Shown: positions 8,868 through 18,719 of the stretch, piece by piece
Layout of the letters: every line of letters starts with the position of its first letter
How positions within the stretch are numbered: the stretch's first letter is position 1
The notes under the pieces: model-generated
Databases searched by the model: none
What the model was told of the DNA's origin: nothing
What the model saw: the letters and a program-made list of their open reading frames with translations, nothing else
Translations under genes and position numbers: made by a program
Source: Acetobacter sp.
Lineage (GTDB): Bacteria > Pseudomonadota > Alphaproteobacteria > Acetobacterales > Acetobacteraceae
Assembly: GCF_022483985.1 (NCBI RefSeq)
Contig: NZ_JAKVME010000002.1
Location: 466,001 to 530,000, forward strand
Length of the DNA: 64,000 bases
Reading direction: 5' to 3'

Positions 8868-9977
8868 ATGCATGACCTGATCCGGACGATCCTCGCATTC
8901 TGCGTCGTCCTTGGCGTTCTGGTCTTCATCCATGAACTCGGTCATTACCTCGCCGCACGCTGGCGCGGGGTGAAGGTCGAGACGTTCTCCATCGGCTTCG
9001 GGCCGCCGCTGGTCCGCTGGACGGACAAGGCCGGGACCGAGTGGCGTGTCGGACCGATCCCGTTGGGCGGGTTCGTTAAACCGCATGGTTTCGAAGGCCC
9101 CGATGAAGCGACGGACGAGCAGAAGGCGGCTTGGGAGACGGGGCGGACCTTCCATGACAAGCCGGTCCTGTCGCGGGCCATCATCATTCTCGCCGGGCCG
9201 GTCTTCAATTTCGTGCTGGCGTTTGTGCTGTTCGTGCTGCTGTTCGCAACCTGCGGCCAGCCCATTCCCCGCAATGAAGTCGCCGATGTAAAGGCCGGGA
9301 GCGCCGCCGCGACCGCCGGTCTGAAGGTTGGCGACAAGATTCTCGGGCTGGGTGATCTGGGCAGTTCTGACGTCGCCGCGATCCAGAAGCAGGTCGCTTC
9401 CGAGCCGGGGCAGCAGACGACCATTCATATCAGGCGCGGCGCTGAGGATATGATCCTGCCGGTGACGCTGGGAGAAGTGGCGGGAACTTCGGCGAAGGCG
9501 AAGCCCATCGGCCAGTTGGGTATCGAGTTCGCCTCGACGCCCGGCGAACCACAGTCCTTCCCGACGGCGGTCGTCAGCGGGGCGAAAGCGACCTGGATGA
9601 CGACCGTTCAGACGCTGGACGGGCTGGTCCAGATCATCACTGGTCAGCACACGGCCCGGGATCTCGGTGGACCGTTGCGGATCGCGCAGATGTCCGGACA
9701 GGTGGCGCAGTATGGCTTTGCCAGCCTGCTCTCCTTCATGGCGCTGCTTTCGGTCAATCTGGGGCTGATCAACCTGTTCCCGGTGCCGATTCTGGATGGA
9801 GGCCGTCTGGTGTTCTATCTGGTGGAAGCGATTCGGGGCCGGCCCGTGCCGAAAAAGATACAGGAACTGGGGTTTCAGGCGGGCTTCGCGCTGCTGGCGG
9901 GACTGTTCCTGTTTTCCACCTTCAACGATCTTTCGCGCTTCGGTCTTTTCAGGTGGCTGTCCTCGCTGGCGGGGTGA
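8868..9977 (+). CDS. rseP: Site-2 intramembrane zinc protease RseP/MmpA
   Basis: RseP-type proteases cleave membrane-embedded substrates such as anti-sigma factors. The zinc-binding HELGH is in the first membrane segment (about residues 22-26), and the second ligand motif NLFPVPILDGG is near residue 310. A single PDZ-like domain lies between them at about residues 125-205. The length of 369 residues is typical of alphaproteobacterial homologues, shorter than the two-PDZ E. coli enzyme. It sits between dxr and bamA, a widely conserved position. Confidence 0.95.
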   Translation: MHDLIRTILAFCVVLGVLVFIHELGHYLAARWRGVKVETFSIGFGPPLVRWTDKAGTEWRVGPIPLGGFVKPHGFEGPDEATDEQKAAWETGRTFHDKPVLSRAIIILAGPVFNFVLAFVLFVLLFATCGQPIPRNEVADVKAGSAAATAGLKVGDKILGLGDLGSSDVAAIQKQVASEPGQQTTIHIRRGAEDMILPVTLGEVAGTSAKAKPIGQLGIEFASTPGEPQSFPTAVVSGAKATWMTTVQTLDGLVQIITGQHTARDLGGPLRIAQMSGQVAQYGFASLLSFMALLSVNLGLINLFPVPILDGGRLVFYLVEAIRGRPVPKKIQELGFQAGFALLAGLFLFSTFNDLSRFGLFRWLSSLAG

Positions 9978-10241
9978 GGTGGCTCCACGGGACGGCCTGC
10001 CGGGACAGCCGTCGGGACGCTTTCGGTGTCTCGCCAGCGGGGTTTGTTAAAAAAACCTTTTGCATAATGCGGAAAACCGGCTTCTCCGGCTTGCGGGATG
10101 ACCAGAAGTTCGGATAGTCCCATGATGGACGCAAAGCTGCGTCCCAGGGGAGGAAACCGCGCCGGTCGCGCCGGTTCCTGTTTCCCTGAAAGTGACAGTT
10201 CGGAAAGGCTGCCTTGATGGTGACAATTCAGGACGGAAAGG

Positions 10242-12674
10242 GTGCTGGTGTTGAAGAGTAAACGTTCGGCTCTGCTTGCATCGGTGTGCCTGCTGCCCGC
10301 CCTGTTTTCCCAGAAGGCTTCCGCCCAGTTCATGCCGGTGCATCAGCATTCGGCGGCGCCGCGGCAGACTGTCGGCGATGATGTGGTCTCCCGCAATCAA
10401 CGTATCGAGGAGATCGAGGTCCGCGGTAATGACCGTATCGAGACCAGCACGGTCCTGTCCTACATGGTCGCGCGTCCGGGCGACACCTTCAATCAGGACG
10501 ATCTCGACCGTTCGCTGAAGACGCTCTACGCGACAGGTCTGTTCAAGGATGTGACGCTGCATCGCTCCGGTAGCGTCCTTCAGGTGCAGGTGGTCGAAAA
10601 TCCGATCGTCAACCGGATCGTCTTTGAAGGCAATCATGCGGCGAAGGATGAAGATCTTCGCAAGGTGATCGGCCTGCGTCCCCGTGCGGTTTTCACGGCT
10701 GAGTCGGCAACGTCCGATCGGCAGAAGATTCTTGAGGTCTACGCCCAGAAAGCCCGTTATGGCGCTGATGTAACGCCCCAGTTGATCAAGCTGGCCCATA
10801 ACCGTGTTGATGTGGTCTTTCAGGTGAACGAAGGCCCCCAGACACTGATCAAGCGCATTGCGTTTGTCGGCAACAGGCATTTCAGCGAAGCGCAGCTCGC
10901 CAGTGTGGTCTCCTCCAAGGAAACGGCCTGGTACCGCTTTTTCTCTTCCGCCGACCAGTATAACCCGGAGCGGTTGCGGTATGATGCGGAACTGCTGCGT
11001 CGCTACTACCTCGCGAACGGGTTCGTCGATTTCCAGATGGTCAATGCGACCGGTGAAATGTCGCCTGACCGCAAATCCTTCTTCGTGACCTTCACGATCA
11101 AGGAAGGTCCGCGCTACCGTCTTGGCAAGATCGATATCCGTTCCAGCCTCAGGCATATGCCAGCCCTGAAGCTGCGTAAGTATGTCGAGGTCTACCCGAA
11201 CCAGTGGTACGACGGAAACGCGGTCCAGCAGAATGTGACCAACATGGAGGAGACCCTTCAGAGCGAAGGCTATCCGTTCGCGATGGTCCGTCCCGAGATC
11301 GCCCGCAACCCGGAAAAGCAAATCGTCAATCTTCTGTTTGACGTGAGCGAAGGGCCGCGGATGTATGTCGAGCGGCTGGATATCAACGGCAATACCGTGA
11401 CGCGTGACAATGTCATCCGTCGTCAGATGCCGATGTCGGAAGGCGACCCGTACACGCCGGTCCTGAAGAAATACGCCAAGCAGTCCCTTGAGGATCTGGG
11501 CTACTTCAAGACGGTCACGATCAGTCAGGGACAGGGTTCCGCGCCGGACAAGGTCAATGTCTCGACCGGTGTCGTGGAAAAGCCGACGGGTGAATTCTCT
11601 CTCGGTGGCGGTTACTCGACCGACGTGGGTGTGATCGGTAATATCGGCCTGAAGCAGCACAATCTGCTCGGCACTGGTGTTGACGCCGGTATTTCCGGCA
11701 CGATGGCCTACTACCAGCGTCAGGTTGATGCCTCGATTACGGATCCCTACTTCCTGAACCGCAACCTCGTTGTTGGTGCGGACCTGTTCTACATCAACAA
11801 CCATTACCAGACATATCAGAACTATTCTGAAAGCCGTTACGGCATCACCCTGCGTATGGGCTACGCCTATACCAACCATCTGTCGCAGTCCTTCAACTAC
11901 TCGCTGATGGAACGTGGCGTTTCAGGTGTCTGGGACCATTCCTCTCAGTACATTCTTGATAATCAGGGCCATTCTCTGCTTTCACAGCTTGGCACCACGA
12001 TCCAGTATGACACCCGTGACCGTCGTATGCTGCCGCACAAGGGCTTCATCCTGCGTCTGGGTGGCGATGTGGCCGGTCTTGGCGGCAATGCCCGCTATCT
12101 GCGTGGCAAGTTCGACGCCGCCTACTATCTGCCGCTTGATGACCTCATGAACAATCATGACTGGACTATCGAGTTCAAGGCAGGCACCGGCTTCATGACC
12201 GACTGGGGACATAGCAAGGACTGGATCATCGACAATTTCTATCTCGGTGGTAACAATCTGCGCGGCTTCTGGGATGGTGGCGTTGGACCCCGTGCCATTG
12301 GTCAGGATACGCCGCCGGGTGCGAACCGCGCTGGCGAGGATATGCTGGGTGGTCGCTTCATCTATACAGGGTCGATGACGGTTCATTTCCCGATCCCCTA
12401 TGCGTCTTCCATGGGGCTTCGTGGCCGCGCCTTTGTTGATACCGGCAGTCTGGCGGGTCTGCGTGTTCGTCGTCGCCTGACCAACCCGGAGAAGGATGGC
12501 TCCTTTTATCAGGGCGTAAGTGGCGACAGCCTGACGCCCCGCATCAGTGCCGGCGCTGGTTTTTCCTGGAAAAGTCCGTTCGGTCTGTTGAATATCGATT
12601 GCGGCGTGCCGATCCGTCGCAGCCACAATGACCGTACGCAGCTTCTGCGCTTTGGCTTCGGCCAGCAATTCTGA
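10242..12674 (+). CDS. bamA: Outer membrane protein assembly factor BamA
   Basis: BamA is the outer-membrane beta-barrel that inserts other barrel proteins. A signal peptide runs to about residue 29 (ALFSQKASAQ). POTRA repeats follow from about residue 45 to 425, beginning IEEIEVRGNDRIETSTV. The C-terminal barrel ends in the expected aromatic residue (GFGQQF). The length of 810 residues is normal. The start is GTG at 10242 or GTG at 10248; GGACGGAAAGG lies just upstream. It is preceded by a 264-bp gap and followed within a few bases by an ompH/skp-like gene. Confidence 0.95.
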   Translation: MLVLKSKRSALLASVCLLPALFSQKASAQFMPVHQHSAAPRQTVGDDVVSRNQRIEEIEVRGNDRIETSTVLSYMVARPGDTFNQDDLDRSLKTLYATGLFKDVTLHRSGSVLQVQVVENPIVNRIVFEGNHAAKDEDLRKVIGLRPRAVFTAESATSDRQKILEVYAQKARYGADVTPQLIKLAHNRVDVVFQVNEGPQTLIKRIAFVGNRHFSEAQLASVVSSKETAWYRFFSSADQYNPERLRYDAELLRRYYLANGFVDFQMVNATGEMSPDRKSFFVTFTIKEGPRYRLGKIDIRSSLRHMPALKLRKYVEVYPNQWYDGNAVQQNVTNMEETLQSEGYPFAMVRPEIARNPEKQIVNLLFDVSEGPRMYVERLDINGNTVTRDNVIRRQMPMSEGDPYTPVLKKYAKQSLEDLGYFKTVTISQGQGSAPDKVNVSTGVVEKPTGEFSLGGGYSTDVGVIGNIGLKQHNLLGTGVDAGISGTMAYYQRQVDASITDPYFLNRNLVVGADLFYINNHYQTYQNYSESRYGITLRMGYAYTNHLSQSFNYSLMERGVSGVWDHSSQYILDNQGHSLLSQLGTTIQYDTRDRRMLPHKGFILRLGGDVAGLGGNARYLRGKFDAAYYLPLDDLMNNHDWTIEFKAGTGFMTDWGHSKDWIIDNFYLGGNNLRGFWDGGVGPRAIGQDTPPGANRAGEDMLGGRFIYTGSMTVHFPIPYASSMGLRGRAFVDTGSLAGLRVRRRLTNPEKDGSFYQGVSGDSLTPRISAGAGFSWKSPFGLLNIDCGVPIRRSHNDRTQLLRFGFGQQF

Positions 12675-12678
12675 GGTG

Positions 12679-13575
12679 ATGATGATTCGTTTCTCACGGG
12701 CCGCTGTTCTGGCCTCTTCGATGCTGCTTGTCGCCGGTGGAATGGTCTCCGGCGATGCATTCGCCCAGACGGCTGGTGGCGGTGGATGGTTCGTGCCGAA
12801 GGCGGCGCACCCTGTAGCTCCTCCTCCGGCTCATGTGCCGTCCCACGCCAGCCGCCCGATGCCGCAGCCTGCTGAAGATGACGGCAGCGGTGACGAAGCG
12901 GACAATTCATCCCGTCCGCCGCCGGTTCTGCCGCAGCCAGCCATTCCTCCGGCTCCGGGACTGCCGAAAGCCGCGCCTCCGCCGACATCCGTTATCGGCA
13001 TGATCAGCGTTGCAGACGTCATGCGCCAGTCTCTGGCCGGGCAGCAGGTCGAGCGTGAACTGGGCGGTCGTCGTGACGAACTGGCGCGTGACGCACAGCA
13101 CGCGCAGGCTGGCTGGCGTGAAGAGCAGCAGAAGCTGCAAAGCAACGCCAAGAGCATGACGGCTGATCAGATCCAGTCGCAGGAGCGTGCTCTACAGTCG
13201 AAAGTCATGCGGGCGCAGCGTCAGTTCCGTGACCGTAACCGCGTCATTCAGGAAGCCGCTCAGGTGGCTCTGGGACAGATCGAGCGCGAGCTTGTGCAGG
13301 TGATCCAGCAGGTTGCGGGCAGCCACGGGATGAATCTTGTCCTGCATAGCGAGCAGGTCGCCCTGCATGTGGACGGTCAGGACATCACCAACGAGGTCGC
13401 CAAGCAACTGAACGTGGTTCTGCCGACCGTCTATATCCCGGCTGCAAACGAAGATCCGGAAGTTCTGGCCAAATCCGGTAAGATGCCGACGACGGCTTCA
13501 CCTCCGCCTGGTCCGGCGCCAACGGTCAGTCAGGCGGCATCACCCGCACCCGCTCAGGCTCCGGCGCAGAAGTGA
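12679..13575 (+). CDS. OmpH/Skp family periplasmic chaperone
   Basis: Skp-like chaperones hold unfolded outer-membrane proteins in the periplasm for BamA. The protein has a signal peptide (AVLASSMLLVAGGMVSGDAFAQ) and a long proline-rich stretch at about residues 40-110. An alpha-helical, Gln/Arg-rich coiled-coil region follows (about 118-220), and the tail is again proline/alanine-rich. The helical part and the position between bamA and lpxD support the family. The proline-rich arms make it about 298 residues, much longer than E. coli Skp. The start is one of two adjacent ATG codons (12679, 12682) after CTGAGG. Confidence 0.85.
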   Translation: MMIRFSRAAVLASSMLLVAGGMVSGDAFAQTAGGGGWFVPKAAHPVAPPPAHVPSHASRPMPQPAEDDGSGDEADNSSRPPPVLPQPAIPPAPGLPKAAPPPTSVIGMISVADVMRQSLAGQQVERELGGRRDELARDAQHAQAGWREEQQKLQSNAKSMTADQIQSQERALQSKVMRAQRQFRDRNRVIQEAAQVALGQIERELVQVIQQVAGSHGMNLVLHSEQVALHVDGQDITNEVAKQLNVVLPTVYIPAANEDPEVLAKSGKMPTTASPPPGPAPTVSQAASPAPAQAPAQK

Positions 13576-13599
13576 CCGGACAGAGGGTGGTCTGACATC

Positions 13600-14688
13600 A
13601 TGGTGCGTTCTCCTGACACTGTGCTGGGTGATCAAGGGACGGCGGGCGTGGCCAACGCCCGCTTCTTCACCCGCAGTGGTCCTTTTTCAGGTGAGGAACT
13701 GGCCGAGGCGGCAGAGGGGGAGTTTATTCCTCCTCGCGAAGGCGCCGAGGCGGGACGACGCTATGTCGGGATTGGCCCTCTTCAGTCAGCAGGTGCCACC
13801 GAAGTCAGCTTTCTCGATAACCGGCGCTATGCGCCGCTGCTTGACGCAACTGCCGCTGGCCTGATCATTGTGGCGCCTGCTTTTGCGAAGCGTGTGCCTC
13901 CGACCAGCGCGGCAATTGTTTCTTCCAGTCCTTATCTTGCCTGGTCACGCGTTGCACGGATGTTCCATCCGGCGCCTCCGGCGAAACCGGGTCGTCATGC
14001 GAGCGCCGTCATCGGAGAAGGAGCGATCGTTCCCGCTTCCTGTGAAATCGGACCTTTCGTGGTCATCGGAAACGGCGTGGAAATCGGAGAGGCAACCATT
14101 ATCGGTCCTCATACTGTGATTGGCGATGGGGTAACCATCGGCAGGGATTGCCGGATCGGGGCTCAGGTCGTGGTGTCGCACGCCACGCTTGGCGACAGGG
14201 TCACTCTGTTTCCGGGAGTCCGTATCGGGCAGGATGGGTTCGGTTTTGCGGTCGGTCCCGCAGGTTTTGAAAGTGTGCCGCAGCTTGGACGCGTCGTGCT
14301 TGAGCATGATGTGGAGATCGGGGCGAATTCGACAATTGATCGCGGTTCGGTGCAGGACACGGTGATCGGCGCCGGTTCCCGGCTCGACAATCTTGTTCAG
14401 ATTGGCCACAACACCCGTCTGGGCAAGTGCTGCATCGTGGTGTCGCAGGCCGGTATCTCCGGCTCGACCGAACTGGGTGATTTTGTCACGGTCGCAGCGC
14501 AGGCTGGTCTGATCGGACATATCAGGATCGGCACGAAAGCCCGTATCGGCGCGCAATGTGGCGTCATGTCGGATGTTGAGGCTGGCGCGGATGTCATCGG
14601 CAGTCCGGCGATGCCGTTCCGGGAGTTTTTCCGGAATGTGGCGACGTTGAGAAAACTGTCAAAGAAACCCGGCGCCGGGGACGAATGA
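13600..14688 (+). CDS. lpxD: UDP-3-O-(3-hydroxyacyl)glucosamine N-acyltransferase
   Basis: LpxD adds the second acyl chain in lipid A synthesis. The N-terminal uridine-binding domain (about residues 10-105, [16 protein letters not shown]) is followed by a left-handed beta-helix of hexapeptide repeats ([20 protein letters not shown] onward). The helix includes the active-site region [10 protein letters not shown]. The length of 362 residues is normal. It is part of the lpxD-fabZ-lpxA-lpxI run. Confidence 0.96.
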   Translation: MVRSPDTVLGDQGTAGVANARFFTRSGPFSGEELAEAAEGEFIPPREGAEAGRRYVGIGPLQSAGATEVSFLDNRRYAPLLDATAAGLIIVAPAFAKRVPPTSAAIVSSSPYLAWSRVARMFHPAPPAKPGRHASAVIGEGAIVPASCEIGPFVVIGNGVEIGEATIIGPHTVIGDGVTIGRDCRIGAQVVVSHATLGDRVTLFPGVRIGQDGFGFAVGPAGFESVPQLGRVVLEHDVEIGANSTIDRGSVQDTVIGAGSRLDNLVQIGHNTRLGKCCIVVSQAGISGSTELGDFVTVAAQAGLIGHIRIGTKARIGAQCGVMSDVEAGADVIGSPAMPFREFFRNVATLRKLSKKPGAGDE

Positions 14689-14722
14689 CAGAAATTGGCG
14701 CAGCAAGCGCATTGGGAATGGT

Positions 14723-15217
14723 TTGAGAGACGTGGATCAGAAACCTGAAACGCAGGCTCCCGTACAGGAGCCGACCCATATTGAAGCCGTGGACATCATG
14801 CGGATCATGGAAGCGATTCCTCATCGCTATCCGTTCCTGCTGATTGACCGCATGGTTGATGTCGAACTGGGTGCATCGGCTGTCGGCGTGAAGAATGTTT
14901 CCGTCAACGAGCCTTTTTTTCAGGGACATTTCCCGGCGCGCCCGGTCATGCCGGGTGTGCTGATTGTCGAGGCTATGGCCCAGACTGCGGCGACTCTCGT
15001 GGTGCTGACGCTGGGGAAGGCATTCGAGGGTAAGCTGGTTTATTTCATGACCATCGAGAATGCGAAATTCCGCCGTCCGGTTGGTCCGGGTGATCAGTTG
15101 CGTATTCATGTCGTGAAAGAGCGCCAGCGGGCGAATGTCTGGAAATTCAAGGGTGTGGCGCGTGTGGACGGCGTGTCGGTCGCCGAGGCCACCTTCAGCG
15201 CCATGATTATGGAATAG
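14723..15217 (+). CDS. fabZ: 3-hydroxyacyl-ACP dehydratase
   Basis: FabZ dehydrates 3-hydroxyacyl-ACP in fatty acid elongation. Its position inside the lpx operon balances fatty acid and lipid A synthesis, because both use hydroxyacyl-ACP. The hot-dog-fold motifs [12 protein letters not shown] (catalytic His) and [18 protein letters not shown] (catalytic Glu) are clear. The start is TTG at 14723 or GTG at 14732, and neither has a strong ribosome site. The protein is about 164 residues with a short N-terminal extension. Confidence 0.95.
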   Translation: MRDVDQKPETQAPVQEPTHIEAVDIMRIMEAIPHRYPFLLIDRMVDVELGASAVGVKNVSVNEPFFQGHFPARPVMPGVLIVEAMAQTAATLVVLTLGKAFEGKLVYFMTIENAKFRRPVGPGDQLRIHVVKERQRANVWKFKGVARVDGVSVAEATFSAMIME

Positions 15218-15328
15218 GAGCGCGCCGATACGGGATGTCTGACTTCCGTTTGGAGGCAGATGTTCCTGATTGTGATTCTGCCGGTCCACGAATTGCCGTA
15301 ATTGACGTGGATACGGGAAACGGCGGCA

Positions 15329-16228
15329 ATGGAGGCAGCTCTGGCTGAAGCGATGAAAATTAAGGAAGCAGGCCTCTCCCGGGGGCTGGAGTCGTTTCCC
15401 GAAGGCATCCATCCCACGGCGATCATCGCTCCGGAAGCAAAGCTGGGCAAGGGCGTGCGGATTGGTCCGTGGTGTTCGATCGGTCCGGATGTCGAGGTCG
15501 GAGACGGCGTGGAGATGGTGGCCAATGTCGTGGTGGACGGCCATACACGCCTCGGTGAACACTCGCGTTACTATCCGTTTACGACAGTCGGGCTGGCGCC
15601 TCAGGACCTGAAATATAACGGAGAGCCGACGCGCTGCGAGATCGGCGCCCGTACGGTTGTGCGTGAACACGTCACGATCCACCGGGGCACCGCCACGGGA
15701 AGCGGCCTGACCCGCGTGGGTTCTGACTGCCTGATCATGGCCAACGCCCATGTGGCTCATGACTGCACGCTTGGCGACCGTGTGATCATTGTCAACAATG
15801 TGGTTATGGGCGGGCATGTCTTCATCGCGGATGATGCCCGCGTGATGGGTTCGGCGGCGATTCACCAGTTTGTCCGGATCGGTCGTGCGGCGCTGGTCGG
15901 CGGCGTTGCGGGCGTTGAAGCGGATGTCATTCCCTATGGCAGCGTGCTGGGAAACCGGGCGCGTCTGGTCGGACTGCACTGGATATGGTTACGCCGTAAT
16001 GGCGTGATGCTGGAAGAACGCCATCGGATGCGTCAGGCGTTCCGGCTGCTGTATCCGCGGGACGGTCAGGGCGATGTTTTTGCAGCCAGGCTTGAGCAGG
16101 TCAGGGCGCAGTTCTCGGATGATCCTCGTATTGCTGAGATTCTGGCGTTTATCGACGCCCCCTCCCGTCGTGGGCTTGTGCGTATTGCAACGAGTGATTT
16201 TTCCACAAGCGAAACGGAAGCCGGTTAA
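15329..16228 (+). CDS. lpxA: UDP-N-acetylglucosamine O-acyltransferase
   Basis: LpxA performs the first acylation of lipid A synthesis. The hexapeptide beta-helix begins about 35 residues in (HPTAIIAPEAKLGKGVRIG). The catalytic His is in MANAHVAHDC. The substrate loop PQDLKYNGEPT and the C-terminal helical domain (HRMRQAFRLLY) are present. ATG at 15329 with GGAAACGG upstream gives about 299 residues, longer at the N-terminus than E. coli LpxA. An in-frame TTG at 15302 or ATG at 15353 are other start candidates. Confidence 0.95.
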   Translation: MEAALAEAMKIKEAGLSRGLESFPEGIHPTAIIAPEAKLGKGVRIGPWCSIGPDVEVGDGVEMVANVVVDGHTRLGEHSRYYPFTTVGLAPQDLKYNGEPTRCEIGARTVVREHVTIHRGTATGSGLTRVGSDCLIMANAHVAHDCTLGDRVIIVNNVVMGGHVFIADDARVMGSAAIHQFVRIGRAALVGGVAGVEADVIPYGSVLGNRARLVGLHWIWLRRNGVMLEERHRMRQAFRLLYPRDGQGDVFAARLEQVRAQFSDDPRIAEILAFIDAPSRRGLVRIATSDFSTSETEAG

Positions 16229-16239
16229 GGCGACGGGCG

Positions 16240-17070
16240 GTGAGTGGCTCTGACGCATCGCGACGTTGCGTTGGCATTCTTGCCGGAGGTGGTCCGTTGC
16301 CGGGGCAGGTGGCCGCCGCCGCTGCCGCTCAGGGTCGGGATGTTTTCATTGTCGCCTTTCAGGATTTCGCTGAACCTGCCGTCGTTGAACCTTGGCCACA
16401 TGCCTATGTGCGCCTCGCGGCAGCGGGTGTAATCCTTTCCGAGCTTCGCAGGCATGACTGTCGCGACATCGTTCTGATCGGCCCCGTCCGGCGACCGTCC
16501 TTTCGCGATCTTCGTCCTGATGCGGATGGAGCGCGTATTCTCGCCCGACTCGGCCGGGCGCTCTTCTCCGGTGATGACGGGTTGCTGGGAGCGCTTGTCA
16601 GAATTCTTGGAGAGGAAGGCTTCACTGTCCGTGGGGCGCATGAGTTCCTGTCGCAGTCATTGGGATCTGGTGGCGCTCTCGGCCGTCATGAGCCTGATGA
16701 TATGGCCCGCGCCGATATTGAACGCGGCGTTGAAGTGGTCCGGGAATTGGGCAGGCTGGATATCGGGCAGGGATGTGTCGTTCAGAATGGCGTGGTGCTG
16801 GCTGTCGAAGCCATGGAAGGTACCGACGCCATGTTGAAGCGCGCAGGTCAGTGTCGCCAGCCCGGTGAGGGCGGGGTTCTGATAAAACTCTGCAAACCTG
16901 GGCAGGAGCGTCGGGCTGATATGCCGACGATCGGTCCGAAAACGATTGAAGAAGCGGCGCAGGCGCGGCTTGTCGGGGTGGCCTTCGAGGCTGGCGCGAC
17001 CCTGCTGACGAACCCGGAAGCCTGTGTTGCAGCGGCGGATGAGGCGGGTTTGTTTCTGTTTGGTGTTTGA
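16240..17070 (+). CDS. lpxI: UDP-2,3-diacylglucosamine pyrophosphatase LpxI
   Basis: LpxI hydrolyses UDP-2,3-diacylglucosamine to lipid X and is the alphaproteobacterial replacement for LpxH. The protein begins CVGILAGGGPLPGQVAAAA. The C-terminal domain has the family features VLAVEAMEGTDAMLKR, KPGQERRADMPTIGP and LTNPEACV. The length of 276 residues is right. The start is GTG at 16240, 12 bp after lpxA. lpxB, which normally follows, is not here; an AT-rich segment begins instead. Confidence 0.93.
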   Translation: MSGSDASRRCVGILAGGGPLPGQVAAAAAAQGRDVFIVAFQDFAEPAVVEPWPHAYVRLAAAGVILSELRRHDCRDIVLIGPVRRPSFRDLRPDADGARILARLGRALFSGDDGLLGALVRILGEEGFTVRGAHEFLSQSLGSGGALGRHEPDDMARADIERGVEVVRELGRLDIGQGCVVQNGVVLAVEAMEGTDAMLKRAGQCRQPGEGGVLIKLCKPGQERRADMPTIGPKTIEEAAQARLVGVAFEAGATLLTNPEACVAAADEAGLFLFGV

Positions 17071-17216
17071 ATTCGGTAATCCGATTATCTGGTGATACTG
17101 TTTGTTCCCGTTTTAAATTATGGTATATATAAAGAATAAATATATTTATTGAGTATTTTTTTTGTTATAATGTAGCGCAATACATAATATACGTTGAAAT
17201 TTTTATTGAAGGTCAG
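17071..17216. other. AT-rich spacer between lpxI and acyltransferase gene
   Basis: This spacer is strikingly AT-rich compared with everything to its left, with runs such as TATATATAAAGAATAAATATATTTATT. It contains a TATAAT at 17166-17171 but no well-spaced -35 box. It probably carries the promoter of the acyltransferase gene and marks the left edge of a segment of different origin. Confidence 0.45.
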
Positions 17217-18254
17217 GTGGTCTTGTCCCAGAATTCATCTAAAATGATTTCAAGCCCTGTCGGTCGCGATGTATCTGTCGATATCATCCGTGGAATCGCC
17301 ATCATTCTGGTGGTCTTGGGACATGCAAATCGAGGTCAGATAGAAGCGAGGGGTATTGTGCCCACGAGTTTACAGTTTCTCGACTTCGTTATCTATGCAG
17401 TGCATATGCCTGTATTTTTTCTGCTTTCAGGGTATTTCACGTTTATTTCATTGAATAAAAGAAAAGAATTAAAATTTTCACAGAGTAGATTTAAAAATAT
17501 AGTGTGGCCATATGTCGTGTGGTCATTTATTTATTGTATTGTTGGGCATTTAATGTCGTCGTTGACTCATGTGAACCATATGGTGACTTGGTATCAACTT
17601 CTGACGATCGGTTGGAAGCCAATCAGTGTGCTCTGGTTTCTTTATGCGCTGTTTTTCATGCAGATGGGTGCTGTTCTGTTGTGGCGTCGTCCAACCATCG
17701 CTCTGGCGCTCAGTCTCACGGCTGATTTTGCCGTGTTTCTTGTTCCCTCCGGTATATTGCCCGGGATCGTGATGGATGGTGTTGTTCAGGCACCATTTTT
17801 TTACATAGGACTTCTGCTGGCTGAGAGAGGTTTGCCTGCCCTGCTGCCACCCATCAGAAAACCGGGTGCATGGGCCGCAGGATTTCTGGTGGCTTATGTC
17901 CTGCTCGCCTATGCGATGTTCGAGGCGCAGGCGGGGCGACCCGTCCAGTTCATCATGTTGCCTGTGGCTCTGTCTGGACTGCTGGGTCTGGCATGTCTCA
18001 GTCGTGCGCTTATGCTGATGCCTTCCCTGCCTTTTATTGCATCCGGATTGGCGCGATTGGGGCAGGCGTCGCTCGCTATTTATCTGTTGCACATTCTCGT
18101 GCTGGCACTGGTGCCACGGATGCTGCATCAGATGCATGTCAACTCGGTTCCCCTCGCATTGATTTGCGGCACCCTGTTTGGTGTGGCAGGTTCTTATATT
18201 CTCTATCTTGGACTGGAAAAATTCCGGATAGCCCGTTTCCTTGTCCTGCGATGA
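17217..18254 (+). CDS. Acyltransferase family 3 membrane protein
   Basis: A polytopic membrane protein of about 345 residues resembling acyltransferase-3 (OafA/NodX/WecH-like) proteins, which add acetyl or other acyl groups to sugars of O-antigens or exopolysaccharides. The N-terminal hallmark is DIIRGIAIILVVLGHANRG, with the conserved Arg and His. About ten hydrophobic segments follow. The start is GTG at 17217 or TTG at 17223, after AAGGTCAGG. The first 350 or so bases are clearly AT-rich with A/T-ending codons, while the 3' half looks like the host. This suggests transfer or a mosaic origin. The substrate is unknown. Confidence 0.8.
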   Translation: MVLSQNSSKMISSPVGRDVSVDIIRGIAIILVVLGHANRGQIEARGIVPTSLQFLDFVIYAVHMPVFFLLSGYFTFISLNKRKELKFSQSRFKNIVWPYVVWSFIYCIVGHLMSSLTHVNHMVTWYQLLTIGWKPISVLWFLYALFFMQMGAVLLWRRPTIALALSLTADFAVFLVPSGILPGIVMDGVVQAPFFYIGLLLAERGLPALLPPIRKPGAWAAGFLVAYVLLAYAMFEAQAGRPVQFIMLPVALSGLLGLACLSRALMLMPSLPFIASGLARLGQASLAIYLLHILVLALVPRMLHQMHVNSVPLALICGTLFGVAGSYILYLGLEKFRIARFLVLR

Positions 18255-18317
18255 AATGGTCACGTCCGGCATCGGGCGGTCTGGAGAAGAAGACTTTTAC
18301 CGGCAGGAGCACCGAGC

Positions 18318-18719
18318 ATGGGCACTTATCTGCACACCATGATCCGCACGAAAAATCTTGAGGCCAGTCTGGCGTTCTACAGACTGCTGGGGATGCATGA
18401 ACTCCGCAGGCGGGACGTGCCTGAAGGGAAATACACTCTGGCGTTCATCGGTTTCGCAAGCAACGCGGAAGGTCAGGCCGAAGTGGAACTGACCTATAAC
18501 TGGGGTGAGGATGCGGGCTATGATGTCGGCACCGGCTTCGGTCATCTCGCCATTGGCGTTCCTGATGTGGCTGCGGCTGTTGAAACCGTCCGGGCCGGCG
18601 GCGGCAAAGTCACGCGTGAAGCGGGACCAGTGAAGTTCGGTACATCAGTGATTGCCTTCGTGGAAGATCCGGATGGCTACAAGATTGAGCTCATCCAGAA
18701 GACCGAACTGGCTCAATAG
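18318..18719 (+). CDS. gloA: Lactoylglutathione lyase (glyoxalase I)
   Basis: GloA converts the methylglyoxal-glutathione hemithioacetal to S-lactoylglutathione, a cytoplasmic detoxification step. The short vicinal-oxygen-chelate protein has the expected ligand regions: HTMIRTKNLEASLAFY, VELTYNWG, GFGHLAIGVPD and FVEDPDGYKIELIQ. The length of 133 residues is typical. GGAGCACCGAGC precedes the ATG. Its stop codon directly abuts the stop codon of the convergent gene on the other strand, with no base between them. Confidence 0.95.
   Translation: MGTYLHTMIRTKNLEASLAFYRLLGMHELRRRDVPEGKYTLAFIGFASNAEGQAEVELTYNWGEDAGYDVGTGFGHLAIGVPDVAAAVETVRAGGGKVTREAGPVKFGTSVIAFVEDPDGYKIELIQKTELAQ

Noticed and set aside
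7488..9650. A 720-codon open frame on the minus strand opposite dxr and rseP
   Set aside because: It is the antisense shadow of two certain genes, with Arg/Gln/His-rich composition and no family resemblance.
10047..11879. A 610-codon open frame on the minus strand opposite bamA
   Set aside because: It is caused by codon bias of bamA on the other strand; the translation has no recognisable domain.
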